From NCBI GenBank assembly GCA_022577435.1, contig JAKOON010000018.1, positions 9,797,096 to 9,861,095 of the forward strand: a stretch of DNA of 64,000 nucleotides, in the 5' to 3' direction. Position 1 is the stretch's first letter; every line of letters starts with the position of its first letter. Made by a program: the position numbers and the translations under genes. Below the pieces are notes generated by a model. That model was not told the DNA's origin. It searched no databases and saw only the letters and a program-made list of their open reading frames with translations. This DNA is from Embiotoca jacksoni. Its lineage: Eukaryota; Chordata; Actinopteri; Embiotocidae. Below are positions 56,027-64,000 of this stretch, one piece after another.

Positions 56027-56060
<34 letters not shown>
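56027..56060. repeat. Poly-T tract (34 bp)
   Basis: Uninterrupted run of T. Confidence 0.97.
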
Positions 56061-56061
<1 letters not shown>

Positions 56062-56069
56062 AGTTAGGT

Positions 56070-56179
56070 AGATAGATTTGGCTCGCATTGGGACGCGACA
56101 GTGACAGGGGGGACATCGATCGCACGGGAGGAAAAAAACAAAACATCAGGGCCAAGGGGCCAGTCAGTCTCCAACCCGG
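56070..56179 (+). other. Possible untranslated exon end
   Basis: CpG-containing sequence (GGGACGCGACAG, GACATCGATCGCACGGG) ending in CCGG before GTATGT at 56180, a plausible 5-prime splice site. No acceptor is visible upstream, so if real it would be a first exon. Confidence 0.2.
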
Positions 56180-56184
56180 GTATG

Positions 56185-56905
56185 TAACGGTGTAGTGAGT
56201 GTGTGTGTATGGAGAGACTGTAAAGTGAACGGATCGCCAATATGGGATACGCGACCTTTTTACAGGATTGTGTCTATTTATACGGCTTTTCTTGCTTTCT
56301 TTGGTATGGGCTTCAGAGCGTATTTACCCCCGAAAACGGAAGCTTTTAATTCACTTTTTACAAACACATTATACTTTTAAATTTTGTTTGGATTATTGAA
56401 CAGGTTTTAATACGTAATACTCAATTTTAATCAAAATGGGATTTCCTTTAGACTGTCAATATGCAAATAAGGACCGCTCTTACTGCTTTAATAATCTGAA
56501 ATACTAATTTTTATAGTATTGTTATTATTATTATGATTATGATTATTATTATTATTACAATTACACTGGTATATTTTTTTAAATATAAAAACAAAATTGA
56601 AAAACGTTTGTTTTTCTATCAGTTAAATGTTAACTTATGTCATATCAATTTTCTACACTGATAAACTAAACAGTGATGTTTTTTGGACAGGATGAATCTG
56701 AAGTCTTGTCAGACGGTTCAATTAAATCTGCATAAAATTGTATATTTCAAAACAAAAACATGCACCCAGGCCTAATACTAATAATAATAAAAAGAAAATT
56801 AGAAAGTGAAATTAGGAAACAGGATGACCCTGTCTAATTGCAGTGAATTTCATCAGTTAATGATGGTATTGTCTCACTCTAAAATAACAAAATCTCTGTT
56901 ATTTT
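56185..56905. other. AT-rich non-coding
   Basis: Degenerate (ATT)n at 56518-56560. A perfect octamer ATGCAAAT lies at 56461-56468. Confidence 0.55.
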
Positions 56906-56909
56906 TCTT

Positions 56910-57080
56910 GTCTTGCAAATGAGGGAATTCTTGAGGTTCATGTTTGCAGAAGCTCAGGCCCCTTGTTTTTGTTTTTCTGCGCTGGCTGTCTTAGCACTAT
57001 CAAAGACTGGGTGTGTATATCTCTCCATGTTAGTTAAGCTGCCTGCAACGTTCATTTTACCCGTAGCAATAAAGGGGAGG
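56910..57080. promoter_or_regulatory. CNE-like block
   Basis: Repeat-free stretch with GAGGGAATTCTTGAGG, CTGCGCTGGCTGTC, TTAGTTAAGCTGCC and GTAGCAATAAAGGGG. Confidence 0.33.
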
Positions 57081-57109
57081 GATACAAAAAAAACACCAAA
57101 AAAAAAAAC

Positions 57110-57225
57110 ATATAGTGTGAAAGATGGGCAGACAGCCCTGAGAGGACAATTGCTGTTGGCTTGAAAATGCCTCTTGATTATTAAAAGCTAATGCATTTTC
57201 AGCATTGCAGCCTTCATTAAGGGTG
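57110..57225. promoter_or_regulatory. Strong CNE-like block
   Basis: CTCTTGATTATTAAAAGC, GCTAATGCATTTTCAGC and CCTTCATTAAGGG give several homeodomain-type cores in about 50 bp. Confidence 0.43.
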
Positions 57226-57307
57226 CGGATGGGGGTGGAGGGGGTGCAAGAGGGATGAGAGGGTACTGGGAGGAGGAGAGGATGGGAGAGAGAGAGAGAG
57301 AGAGAGA
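57221..57307 (+). other. G-rich stretch with (GA)n, potential G-quadruplex
   Basis: G runs at 57221-57223, 57231-57235, 57240-57244 and 57252-57254, followed by a short GA tract (57289-57307). Confidence 0.5.
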
Positions 57308-57389
57308 CAGGGGCTGAGTCTGTCCTATAACTCCTGGGTCTAAGACACATGCAGCTGGAAGATTGGCTCGGGCCTCTCCTAGGGGTCGA

Positions 57390-57555
57390 CAATGTGTCAT
57401 TTCCACCCGGCTAGATTGCCCTCTGCCTATCTGATATTAATGTGCAAATCAATATTTCAGGGATTAAATTTCCCTTCTTCATTTTTTATGGTTTCTACCT
57501 CAATAAGTCTCCCGTCTAATAGAGGAGGCTGGATGATTTAGAAGCCTTTGCTGCA
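57390..57555. promoter_or_regulatory. Strong CNE-like block
   Basis: CTGATATTAATGTGC, CAAATCAATATTTCAGGG and GGGATTAAATTTCCC occur in sequence, with TCTAATAGAGGAGGC downstream. Confidence 0.42.
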
Positions 57556-57640
57556 GAAAGAGAGAGAAAGAAATAGAGAGGAGCTTTGCAACAAGGCTAT
57601 CGCTGCATTTTAATGTTCTTCTTCGTGGATCCCCCCCATA

Positions 57641-57768
57641 GGCCCTTAGTAAGGAGGGCTATATCGCTGCTTTACACCGTAAAGACAGCCAATTTGGCTA
57701 AAAAGGCAGAAAGGGAAAATATGAGTCCGGTTGAATACTTAAGACGCTGTGGTAATCCGAGTAGCAGG
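57641..57768 (+). other. Exon-like open segment in a CNE-like block
   Basis: A C-rich tract ending in ATAG precedes this 128-bp segment, and CAG|GTATTA follows. One frame is open across it, with a Lys/Glu/Arg-rich middle and no recognised domain. The nucleotide sequence also looks like a conserved element (AGCCAATTTGGCT near-palindrome at about 57690). Coding status is doubtful. Confidence 0.2.
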
Positions 57769-57774
57769 TATTAG

Positions 57775-58070
57775 CGAAGGGGAGCTCCCGCCCCCCCAAA
57801 CCTCCACCCACCCACCCACCCCGCGCCTCAAAGAGACACACACAGAGCTACATCCAAACCTGCATTACCAGCCGTCATGCTCGAGCGAGCAGTATAGCTT
57901 ACAACACGCTGCACTGCTATAACAATATATATTTTTTTTTCTTCTTTTTTTTTTTTTTCCCCCCCCTCCTCTGCACTTCACCTTTTTTGCATAGAAGCCC
58001 ATCGACATCCATTGGAGAGATTTACTCTCCTGCGTAATAACATCTGGCGTATGTGTGTGATAGAAATGAA
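57775..58070. other. Low-complexity non-coding
   Basis: C-rich (57788-57830), then T- and C-runs (57930-57968). Nothing gene-like. Confidence 0.6.
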
Positions 58071-58074
58071 TCAC

Positions 58075-58215
58075 TGTGACACAATGACCTGCGTATGATT
58101 ATTGGGAAAAGGGAAGAGCGTATTACCATAGTCATAATGCTGCATCTCATTGAGAGTCAACTAAATGAGCTTGGACCCTCTGACTCCCAATAGACATTCA
58201 TTAGGGGGACAGTGC
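58075..58215. promoter_or_regulatory. Strong CNE-like block
   Basis: GCGTATGATTATTGGG, TACCATAGTCATAATGCTGC and CCCAATAGACATTCATTAGG occur within 140 repeat-free bases. Confidence 0.43.
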
Positions 58216-58300
58216 ACACAGAGGCGTCTGTCTGCCAATAGGTGTGTGTGTGTCTGTGCATGTGCGTTTATTTAATCCTCCTTCCTGTGCCATCTGGTGC

Positions 58301-58354
58301 GCGTGTGTGCATGCGTGTGTGCATGCGTGTGTGCATGCGTGTGTACTTGCGTGT
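58301..58354. repeat. 12-bp minisatellite
   Basis: Three exact copies of GCGTGTGTGCAT (58301-58336), one variant copy (58337-58348) and a partial copy. Confidence 0.95.
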
Positions 58355-58399
58355 CCAGCAACAACACAGTGTGAATTTCCCTCCGCTCAGACCCCAGTC

Positions 58400-59120
58400 A
58401 CCCCCCTCACACCCCTACACACACACACACACACCTCACCCCCCCCACACACACACCCGCACACATACAAGTTCAGCCTTTGCACGCTGAGTAGAGTAGA
58501 CTGTTTTAACATACCCATGATAGGTAGAGTGTCAGCGGTTGAAAACAAGAAAAGAGACGGAGAAAGAGACAGAGGAAGAGGCACAAAAGAACTCTAATTG
58601 TAGCACGACCGCTTGGCTTCCTCCCTGATTCACGGCCATTACGATGTGAAAAGCACAATCGCCTGTCCTCCATTATCAAAACGGCAGGCCTACACTCTCA
58701 CATCCATACAAGCATACTCACTGGAGGGAATCACGTAGATTATTTTTTTTTTTTATTGTTTTTTTTTGTTAGTTATCTTTGGTTTGAATGTCCTTCTGGT
58801 CATCTGCTTTCTGGTGGAGTCAATGTTGAACGTGTCCAGCATTCTCTTCACGAGTGGCGTCCGGTTGAATTTACGAAGGATAAATTAATTCTCTATATTT
58901 AAGGTGTCCAAGCCGGAGGAGTGCAGTTGGAATCGACGAAAAATGATGTGAAAACTCAACCTGTGTTTTGAATCAATTGTGTTTGACTCTCAACGGTGAA
59001 GTTCTCTTTTTTTAGACTTTCTCCTTTGCACTTCTTTAGAGTTTTCATAGGTGGCCTTTTACGCAATATATATTATGCAACTGTTCAAAGCTTGTAGTTT
59101 TTGATGCAAAGAGGTTTTTA
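58400..59120. other. Non-coding filler
   Basis: CA/C-rich at 58418-58465, complex near 58470-58690, T-rich at 58741-58768. No gene seen. Confidence 0.55.
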
Positions 59121-59121
59121 A

Positions 59122-59125
<4 letters not shown>

Positions 59126-59156
<31 letters not shown>
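59126..59156. repeat. (GT)n microsatellite
   Basis: Pure GT tract of about 30 bp. Confidence 0.96.
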
Positions 59157-59157
<1 letters not shown>

Positions 59158-59259
59158 GGGGGTGACAGTCTGCTGTAGTGCTGTCAAGGTCTGAGGGAGG
59201 CCTATATGGGGGCGGGGGCTAAGAAGTTCACTGCAGCTCAGCATTATATCTCAAAGAAG

Positions 59260-59560
59260 GGGGGCTTCCTGTGTCAGCCCTCGGGCACCACCACCACTAA
59301 CACACAATTTCTCTCTATCACACACACCGATCGAGACACGGAGGAGGGTTAAAGACTTGGAACGAGATCAAGCCTCTCCGTAGCTCCCGGGGAGGGTGCT
59401 TGTGAATATGCGAGTTTTAGTGTAATTAGCACTTAATTATATTAACATATGCAAATTGTCAGGCGGAGAGCTTGTACTGCCGGTGGGTATCGGCTGAGAT
59501 ACAAGTGACTCTATTGTACCACCACGGCAGAAAAGAGAATAATGGGTGTGTGTAAGGCAA
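59260..59560. promoter_or_regulatory. Strong CNE-like block: homeodomain plus octamer
   Basis: TAATTA at 59423-59428 and 59434-59439 and a perfect octamer ATGCAAAT at 59449-59456 lie within 34 bp. They are followed by complex sequence with CGGTGGGTATCGGCTGAG and GTGACTCTATTGTACC. One of the most enhancer-like blocks in the window. Confidence 0.48.
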
Positions 59561-59599
59561 CCAGCCAGCAGCTTGCCAGCCAGGCCCCCCCCCCACCCC

Positions 59600-59735
59600 C
59601 TCCCCCCCAATGCTAGCACATAACCAGCTAGCTCATTTAAGGCTGGCCACTTTGCCAAATTTCATTAGTCGCCATGACGACCTTGCTAATTGTGCTGACT
59701 AATGTCCCTTGTCCCTGACCTGTCTTCAGTTGGGA
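59600..59735. promoter_or_regulatory. Strong CNE-like block
   Basis: TTTCATTAGTCGCCATGACG, TTGCTAATTGTGCTGAC and TGACTAATGTCCC follow a C-rich run. It contains three ATTA-type cores and a short CATGACG motif. Confidence 0.45.
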
Positions 59736-59781
59736 TGGGTGTGCATCCCTCTCCTCCCCCTCACCAAAAACACGAGAGGGT

Positions 59782-59790
59782 TAGAGAGAG

Positions 59791-59837
<47 letters not shown>
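59782..59837. repeat. (GA)n microsatellite
   Basis: GA tract of about 55 bp with one AGCG interruption. Confidence 0.97.
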
Positions 59838-59840
<3 letters not shown>

Positions 59841-59859
59841 CCGACTGTCCAGATTAAAC

Positions 59860-59945
59860 CAGCTCACAATGACTCCTATTTACACACGTTCTGCTTGTAC
59901 GAGCATTTGCATATTCAAAAATACTCTGCCATCCTTCCTCGTCTG
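59860..59945. promoter_or_regulatory. Short CNE-like stretch with octamer
   Basis: Perfect inverted octamer ATTTGCAT at 59905-59912 between a GA and a GT microsatellite. Confidence 0.3.
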
Positions 59946-59947
59946 CT

Positions 59948-59949
<2 letters not shown>

Positions 59950-60002
<53 letters not shown>
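59950..60002. repeat. (GT)n microsatellite
   Basis: Pure GT tract of about 52 bp. Confidence 0.98.
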
Positions 60003-60009
60003 GCATGTG

Positions 60010-60355
60010 CACAGGCAACCTTGTGGGCATGTGGAAGCAATGTGTCGGAGGGAGTAACAACAGTTCATTTGTGTGTCAGTCTCTGCGTGTCACTTCACAT
60101 GTGCGACACACATACTGTCTGTGAAGCAAGACTGCGACCGGGAGACTGGTATGGCCCTTGTGTAGCGACATAGCTGAATTTGTTTTTGATTATTGTACAA
60201 GACGGAGATTCTGGCAGAGAAAAGGCCCGGGCCAAAATAACAGGGACTACGAGTTCTGCCTCTGAAACTTTCAGCCCCTCTTTTCATTCCATCTAAATAT
60301 CTAATTACAACACATTTATAGCGACCCCCAACCAAGCAGCAGGACTTTCTTTTTT
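60010..60355. other. Non-coding filler
   Basis: Mixed, no gene or motif cluster seen. Confidence 0.5.
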
Positions 60356-60359
60356 CTCC

Positions 60360-60383
60360 TTTTTTTTTTTTTTTTTTTTTTTT
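60360..60383. repeat. Poly-T tract
   Basis: T24 run followed by ACGGGGGGGAGGG. Confidence 0.96.
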
Positions 60384-60429
60384 ACGGGGGGGAGGGTGGA
60401 CAAACATTTAATGTTCTGTGCTTCCCGAT

Positions 60430-60670
60430 TGCCAAAGGTGGATAGAGATTGGGCCTAGTTGGTGCTACTAGTACTTGCATGCTAATCCTGTTTTTTGACA
60501 GGAACGTAAACTGATATAATTGCTTTTCAGAGGCAGGAACGGCGGTTTATACAAGTGTGAAAGCACGGGAAAGGGGATTAGCATTATTTTGCATAATGCT
60601 GGGCAGGCGCTGAATGGGGCATTGAACGCTTGACTGGGTGACAGAGATGAAAGAGAGATGAAATGCTCTA
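60430..60670. promoter_or_regulatory. Strong CNE-like block
   Basis: GCATGCTAATCCTG (bicoid-type TAATCC), GATATAATTGCTTTTCAGAGG and GGATTAGCATTATTTTGC followed by ATAATGCTGGGC. Free of simple repeats over 240 bp. Confidence 0.45.
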
Positions 60671-60679
60671 CCCCTCTTC

Positions 60680-60870
60680 TCCCTCCCTCTCTTCCCCCCC
60701 CCCGCTCTCTCCTCCGGTCCCTGTGTCTCAGGCCGCTGCCGGTATAGGAGTGTGTTTGCCGGAGAGGACCCCGGAAACACAAGGCCAGTGTTTTTTGGCT
60801 GTTTGTTCGGATGCCAGCAGATGGAAGCTGTCATGTGAAGCAATATGTATGATAATAGAGTAACTGCGGA
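60680..60870. other. Non-coding with CTCF-like near-match
   Basis: CCAGCAGATGGAAG at 60814-60827 differs by one central base from the CTCF core. A C-rich run lies at 60696-60705. Confidence 0.35.
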
Positions 60871-60929
60871 GACTGGTAAACTCCCTAAGCCTCCATGTAT
60901 ATACTAAACTGCATCCCTAAAGCACTGGA

Positions 60930-61130
60930 GTGTACAATTATGTAGTGGATGGATGTGGCTCAGGTAGCATTTACATGGAAGGAAGGGAGCGGCTTTCGCG
61001 GATCAAATCAAACTACACTGCTCTTACATTTTCCTTTATTGAGATGTTTGCTGAGGATTTGATCGGATGTCATCTGGGCAGAGGCAACTATCAAATGGCG
61101 AGGCAGGTGTGTTTTCTGTGAGTGGATGCG
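60930..61130. promoter_or_regulatory. Strong CNE-like block
   Basis: CGGATCAAATCAAACTACAC, CCTTTATTGAGATG and GGATTTGATCGGATGTC: repeated ATCAAA/TTTGAT cores (TCF/LEF-like). The 63-codon frame over it has no known domain. Confidence 0.42.
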
Positions 61131-61179
61131 TGCATGTGAAGCTGTGGTGGCAGCGGCAGGGAGGGGGCGCGCGGGTGGT

Positions 61180-61460
61180 GACGCAGCTTAAAATTGCCAC
61201 TGTGACTTCCATATGACCCAGCTCGACTTTGTGAGTAATTTATGATCAACCGTCATCATTGCTATTGCATCTGGCGTATGGAAATGATCGCGGGTCGAGG
61301 GAGGGGCGCGAGGCTGGGTGGTGAAGAACATGGCCGGCACAAAGGCCGGTGTGGCCTGTTTTTGTTGTCTCTCATTGGACAGGATCCTCTTTCTTTGACC
61401 TTTTGCACGCCTTCCCTCTGCTTTCATATGCTAATCCCGGCCAGACCCGAGGAGGAAACG
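61180..61460. promoter_or_regulatory. CNE-like block
   Basis: GAGTAATTTATGATCAACCG, GTCATCATTGCTATTGC and CATATGCTAATCCCGG; GC-balanced around 61290-61350. Confidence 0.38.
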
Positions 61461-61469
61461 TGCTGGAGC

Positions 61470-62160
61470 TGAGTGGAGGAGGACAAAGACTCCCTCTCTC
61501 TTTCTCTGCCTCCTTTCCACGCCATATCTCCTCTTTTCTTGCCTCTTCCCCTCTCAAGCAACTTGACAGACTTTGGCATGAAAGGAAGTGAGTGCTTAGC
61601 GGATGGGAAAGGTGGGGACGGCGTTCTTGCTGTGACCCCACACCACCTGTGAGGATCAAGTGTGCTGCAGAGATTCTCGGTTATGTGTATGTGGCGTTTT
61701 ATTTTGAGTGGCCCTCGTCATCGTTGTTGTTGTTGTGTGTGTTGCAGATCGGTAATCGTTTGAGCCGCGCCGCCGGTAGTGTTAAAGCATAGGCCGAGTC
61801 AGTTCAGGAGTGATTTGTTGCTTTTCCATTGAAGCTAGTTGAGTTGTCATACAAGGTCTATATTTTCCTCTGTCTCTCTCAGTCCTGCCAACTCGATCTT
61901 CTTACAACCAGTAAAAGTACTGTCTCTGGCGGGGTAAAAGGATACTAATATAGTTACTACAACCCTCCCCTAACATAATACTCCAGCGCACCACTGTGGA
62001 GCATGACGTGGTTTCAAGGCTCTTTTGGCTCTGTTATGGGAAGGGGGCATGTTATCTGTAGGAAATGTAATTTTTGTCCTCATTGAAATCGTTCATTATT
62101 GAGCGCGGTTATCTAAATGTTTTTGTTGCTGTTGGTCCAGCGCCAGTCAGGATTGCTTTA
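61470..62160. other. Non-coding filler
   Basis: CT-rich near 61493-61550. A TTGTTGTTGTTGTGTGTGTTGCAG run at 61723-61747 resembles a splice acceptor and is followed by CpG-containing sequence, but no donor or reading frame supports an exon. Confidence 0.5.
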
Positions 62161-62164
62161 CCCT

Positions 62165-62166
62165 CG

Positions 62167-62206
<40 letters not shown>

Positions 62207-62247
62207 CTCTCTCTCACATGTCTCTATGTCTGTCTCTCTCTCTCTCA
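62165..62247. repeat. (CT)n-rich tract
   Basis: CT runs at 62165-62215 and 62236-62247. Confidence 0.95.
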
Positions 62248-62259
62248 TCTCGCCAAGCC

Positions 62260-63570
62260 TTCATCAGTCTCTTAAGGGAAAATAGAAAGGGGGATTTTTC
62301 TCTTCCCTCTGTGCTCTGTCCCGTTCTCAGGCTCTACTGCCTATTTTGCATCAGCCATCTCGTACAGGATATTAGCCGTGGAAAAACATGGGTCTGGGTA
62401 TTTCATTTAGAATAATATGTTTATTCTTTTCATTTCAAAGTGGAAGTGGGGGTATTTCACAGGGTGGGGAAAGAACAATCAGGGCCGTGTGTTCGAGTGC
62501 TCGCTCTGTTTGATCTGAGGTCCTGCGGGCCCTGAGGGTGGCTGAGATTCTCAGGTTCAGGTCAAATATAATGGGCTGGTAAAAAATAAAAATAGGCCTA
62601 TGTCTTTTTCTCATACTGAATCACTGATTCCGTTCTCTGTACATCTCTGTCGGTGTGTCTGTCTCATGTTCTCTGTTGTTGTCGTCCGTCTCATCCGTCA
62701 TTTGCATCTCCCGATGCTCTTTTTTCTGTTGACAGGCTTGGCAGGGTGAATTCATAGCAAACAGAGATTGGGCAATTTGAATGCAAAGAGAAATTCCCTG
62801 CCCACTGCTAATTCTAAACTTTTGCTTTATTGGTGTGCTTTTATGTTAACACTCATTTCACCAAGACTCAAAGCTGCAGTTACCTTTCAGGCTGTGACAT
62901 TGTTTGTCCTCTGTACTCCTTGATGCAGTCACTGTGAAGGACACTTGCTCAGCCCTTCAGTCCATGTGAGTGCCTCAAAGTCCTCATCTTACATATTCAT
63001 CAAAGCATTCAGCAGCCTTTTATTTTAGAAAGGTTTGTCCCTCTTGTACTTCCCAACAAAATAATACACAGTACAAAAGGTTATACGCCACATTTTATCG
63101 ATTGCTCTCAAAAAGTATTTTCAGAGCTGCAAAAGCTGGCAAGATTAAAACAAAACCAGAGAAGATATGCACAACTACCTCATCCAAAGAGTTAAGTGGG
63201 GGAAAGAAAAGTTGATGAATGACTAAGTTTCTCCAGGTTTGAGAAAAGATGCACCACAATAGCACAAGACGTCTCATGACAAATGATACATTCCCTTCCT
63301 TGTCGGCCAAAGACAAAGGCGAGGATTGAAAAGGCAGCGAGCCCAGTCACAAGACATATGCGCATTAATAGACCTTCAGGAAAGATGGAGAAATAGCGAG
63401 TGATACTGTAGGAATGATAATAATAATAATAAAAAAAAGTTCCATTGCGGGGGAAGAGACAATTTTTCATCCGAATATATCCATCAAATCACCTTTACTT
63501 TCTTCCCGGTGTATGATTTATATGCGTGTCAGCATCTGCATCTGCCTGAGTGTGCATGTGTTTTGCAGGT
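62260..63570. other. Non-coding, weak CNE-like patches
   Basis: A direct nuclear-receptor-type repeat AGGTTCAGGTCA lies at 62553-62564 and a perfect inverted octamer ATTTGCAT at 62700-62707. Otherwise mixed sequence with AATAATAATAAT at 63418-63430. No gene seen. Confidence 0.45.
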
Positions 63571-63579
63571 ATGTGACAT

Positions 63580-63740
63580 GATTGGCATGTGGTATTCCTG
63601 AAGGCAGCAGCATGCGGATATCAAGGCCATTGGCAAGGCTTGTCAGGGAATAAGTGGCTAATTAATTATGCATGACTTGTGGTCTTAAACAAACAGTGTA
63701 ATGAGAGATGAAATGAATTTACCAAAGAGGTAGCATCGAG
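63580..63740. promoter_or_regulatory. Strong CNE-like block
   Basis: GTGGCTAATTAATTATGCATG (63654-63674) joins overlapping homeodomain cores to a POU-like TATGCA. TTAAACAAACAGTG adds a forkhead-type AAACAAAC. Confidence 0.45.
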
Positions 63741-63766
63741 ATTATTATTATTATTATTATTATTAT
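63741..63766. repeat. (ATT)n microsatellite
   Basis: Pure ATT tract of about 26 bp. Confidence 0.96.
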
Positions 63767-63769
63767 AAA

Positions 63770-64000
63770 ACTGAAATTTCTTTGAGTTCATAAAAATGTG
63801 TGCGCACAGATTCAGAAATGTATTCAAATTAAGTTAAAAAGGCCATTTGAATTAATAAGAATGGATTAAACGTACCTGCAAAACAGTTCAGTTTTACAGT
63901 AAGGTGTGCGTCTAATAGGAATACAAATTATTCTTGTCATCTGCAGGAGCTAAAATACTCACCCATGCAGTCACATTAAATATGAATAGTCCTGTCCCAT
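63770..64000. other. AT-rich non-coding
   Basis: AT-rich with GAATTAATAAGAATGG; no gene seen up to the window edge. Confidence 0.5.

Noticed and set aside
60814..60827. CTCF site
   Set aside because: The core has a mismatch at a central, usually invariant position; only a near-match is noted.
61723..61800. Splice-acceptor-like TTGTTGTTGTGTGTGTTGCAG followed by CpG-containing sequence
   Set aside because: No donor within a reasonable distance and no protein-like frame; too weak to call an exon.

Overview
This window looks like vertebrate nuclear DNA, most likely from a teleost fish. No protein-coding gene can be supported in it. The teleost call rests on the very high density of long (CA)n/(GT)n tracts plus (GA)n, (TATC)n, (ATT)n and homopolymer runs, on two short non-autonomous DNA transposons of fish-like type, and on the lack of any compact bacterial-style gene order. 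Most open frames in the window are reading frames through simple repeats (Thr-His, Val-Cys, Ser-Leu, Glu-Arg, Tyr-Leu-Ser runs) and were not annotated as genes.

Layout. From 1 to about 28 kb, simple repeats alternate with 100-400 bp blocks of non-repetitive sequence. These blocks carry TAATTA, octamer, AP-1, TEAD and CCAAT-like motifs and look like conserved non-coding elements (CNEs); conservation itself cannot be tested here. A 258-bp Tc1/mariner-type MITE packed with CACATG/CATGTG motifs lies at 2389-2646. Between 28.5 and 30.5 kb there is a polypurine domain, then a tandemly duplicated element: two copies of about 91 bp, 473 bp apart, 72/91 identical, each opening with a forkhead site. 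The first copy lies between an inverted (GT)n/(CA)n pair. From 31 to 48 kb, CNE-like blocks alternate with AT-rich filler and tracts. A hAT-type MITE with an almost intact target duplication is at 49511-49855.

From 52 to 56.2 kb the sequence is richer in CpG. It contains a CCAAT/TATA/GTAAGT arrangement (54676-54769) and a second GTATGT donor (56180), so this is the best candidate for a promoter or untranslated first exon. From 56.9 to 64 kb CNE-like blocks are densest, with several perfect octamers and homeodomain sites.

Interpretation. The most economical reading is a gene desert or large intron beside a developmental regulatory gene. The nearby gene cannot be named from the sequence. All CNE calls are judgements from composition and motif content and should be tested by cross-species alignment. 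The simple repeats and the two MITEs are the firmest annotations.
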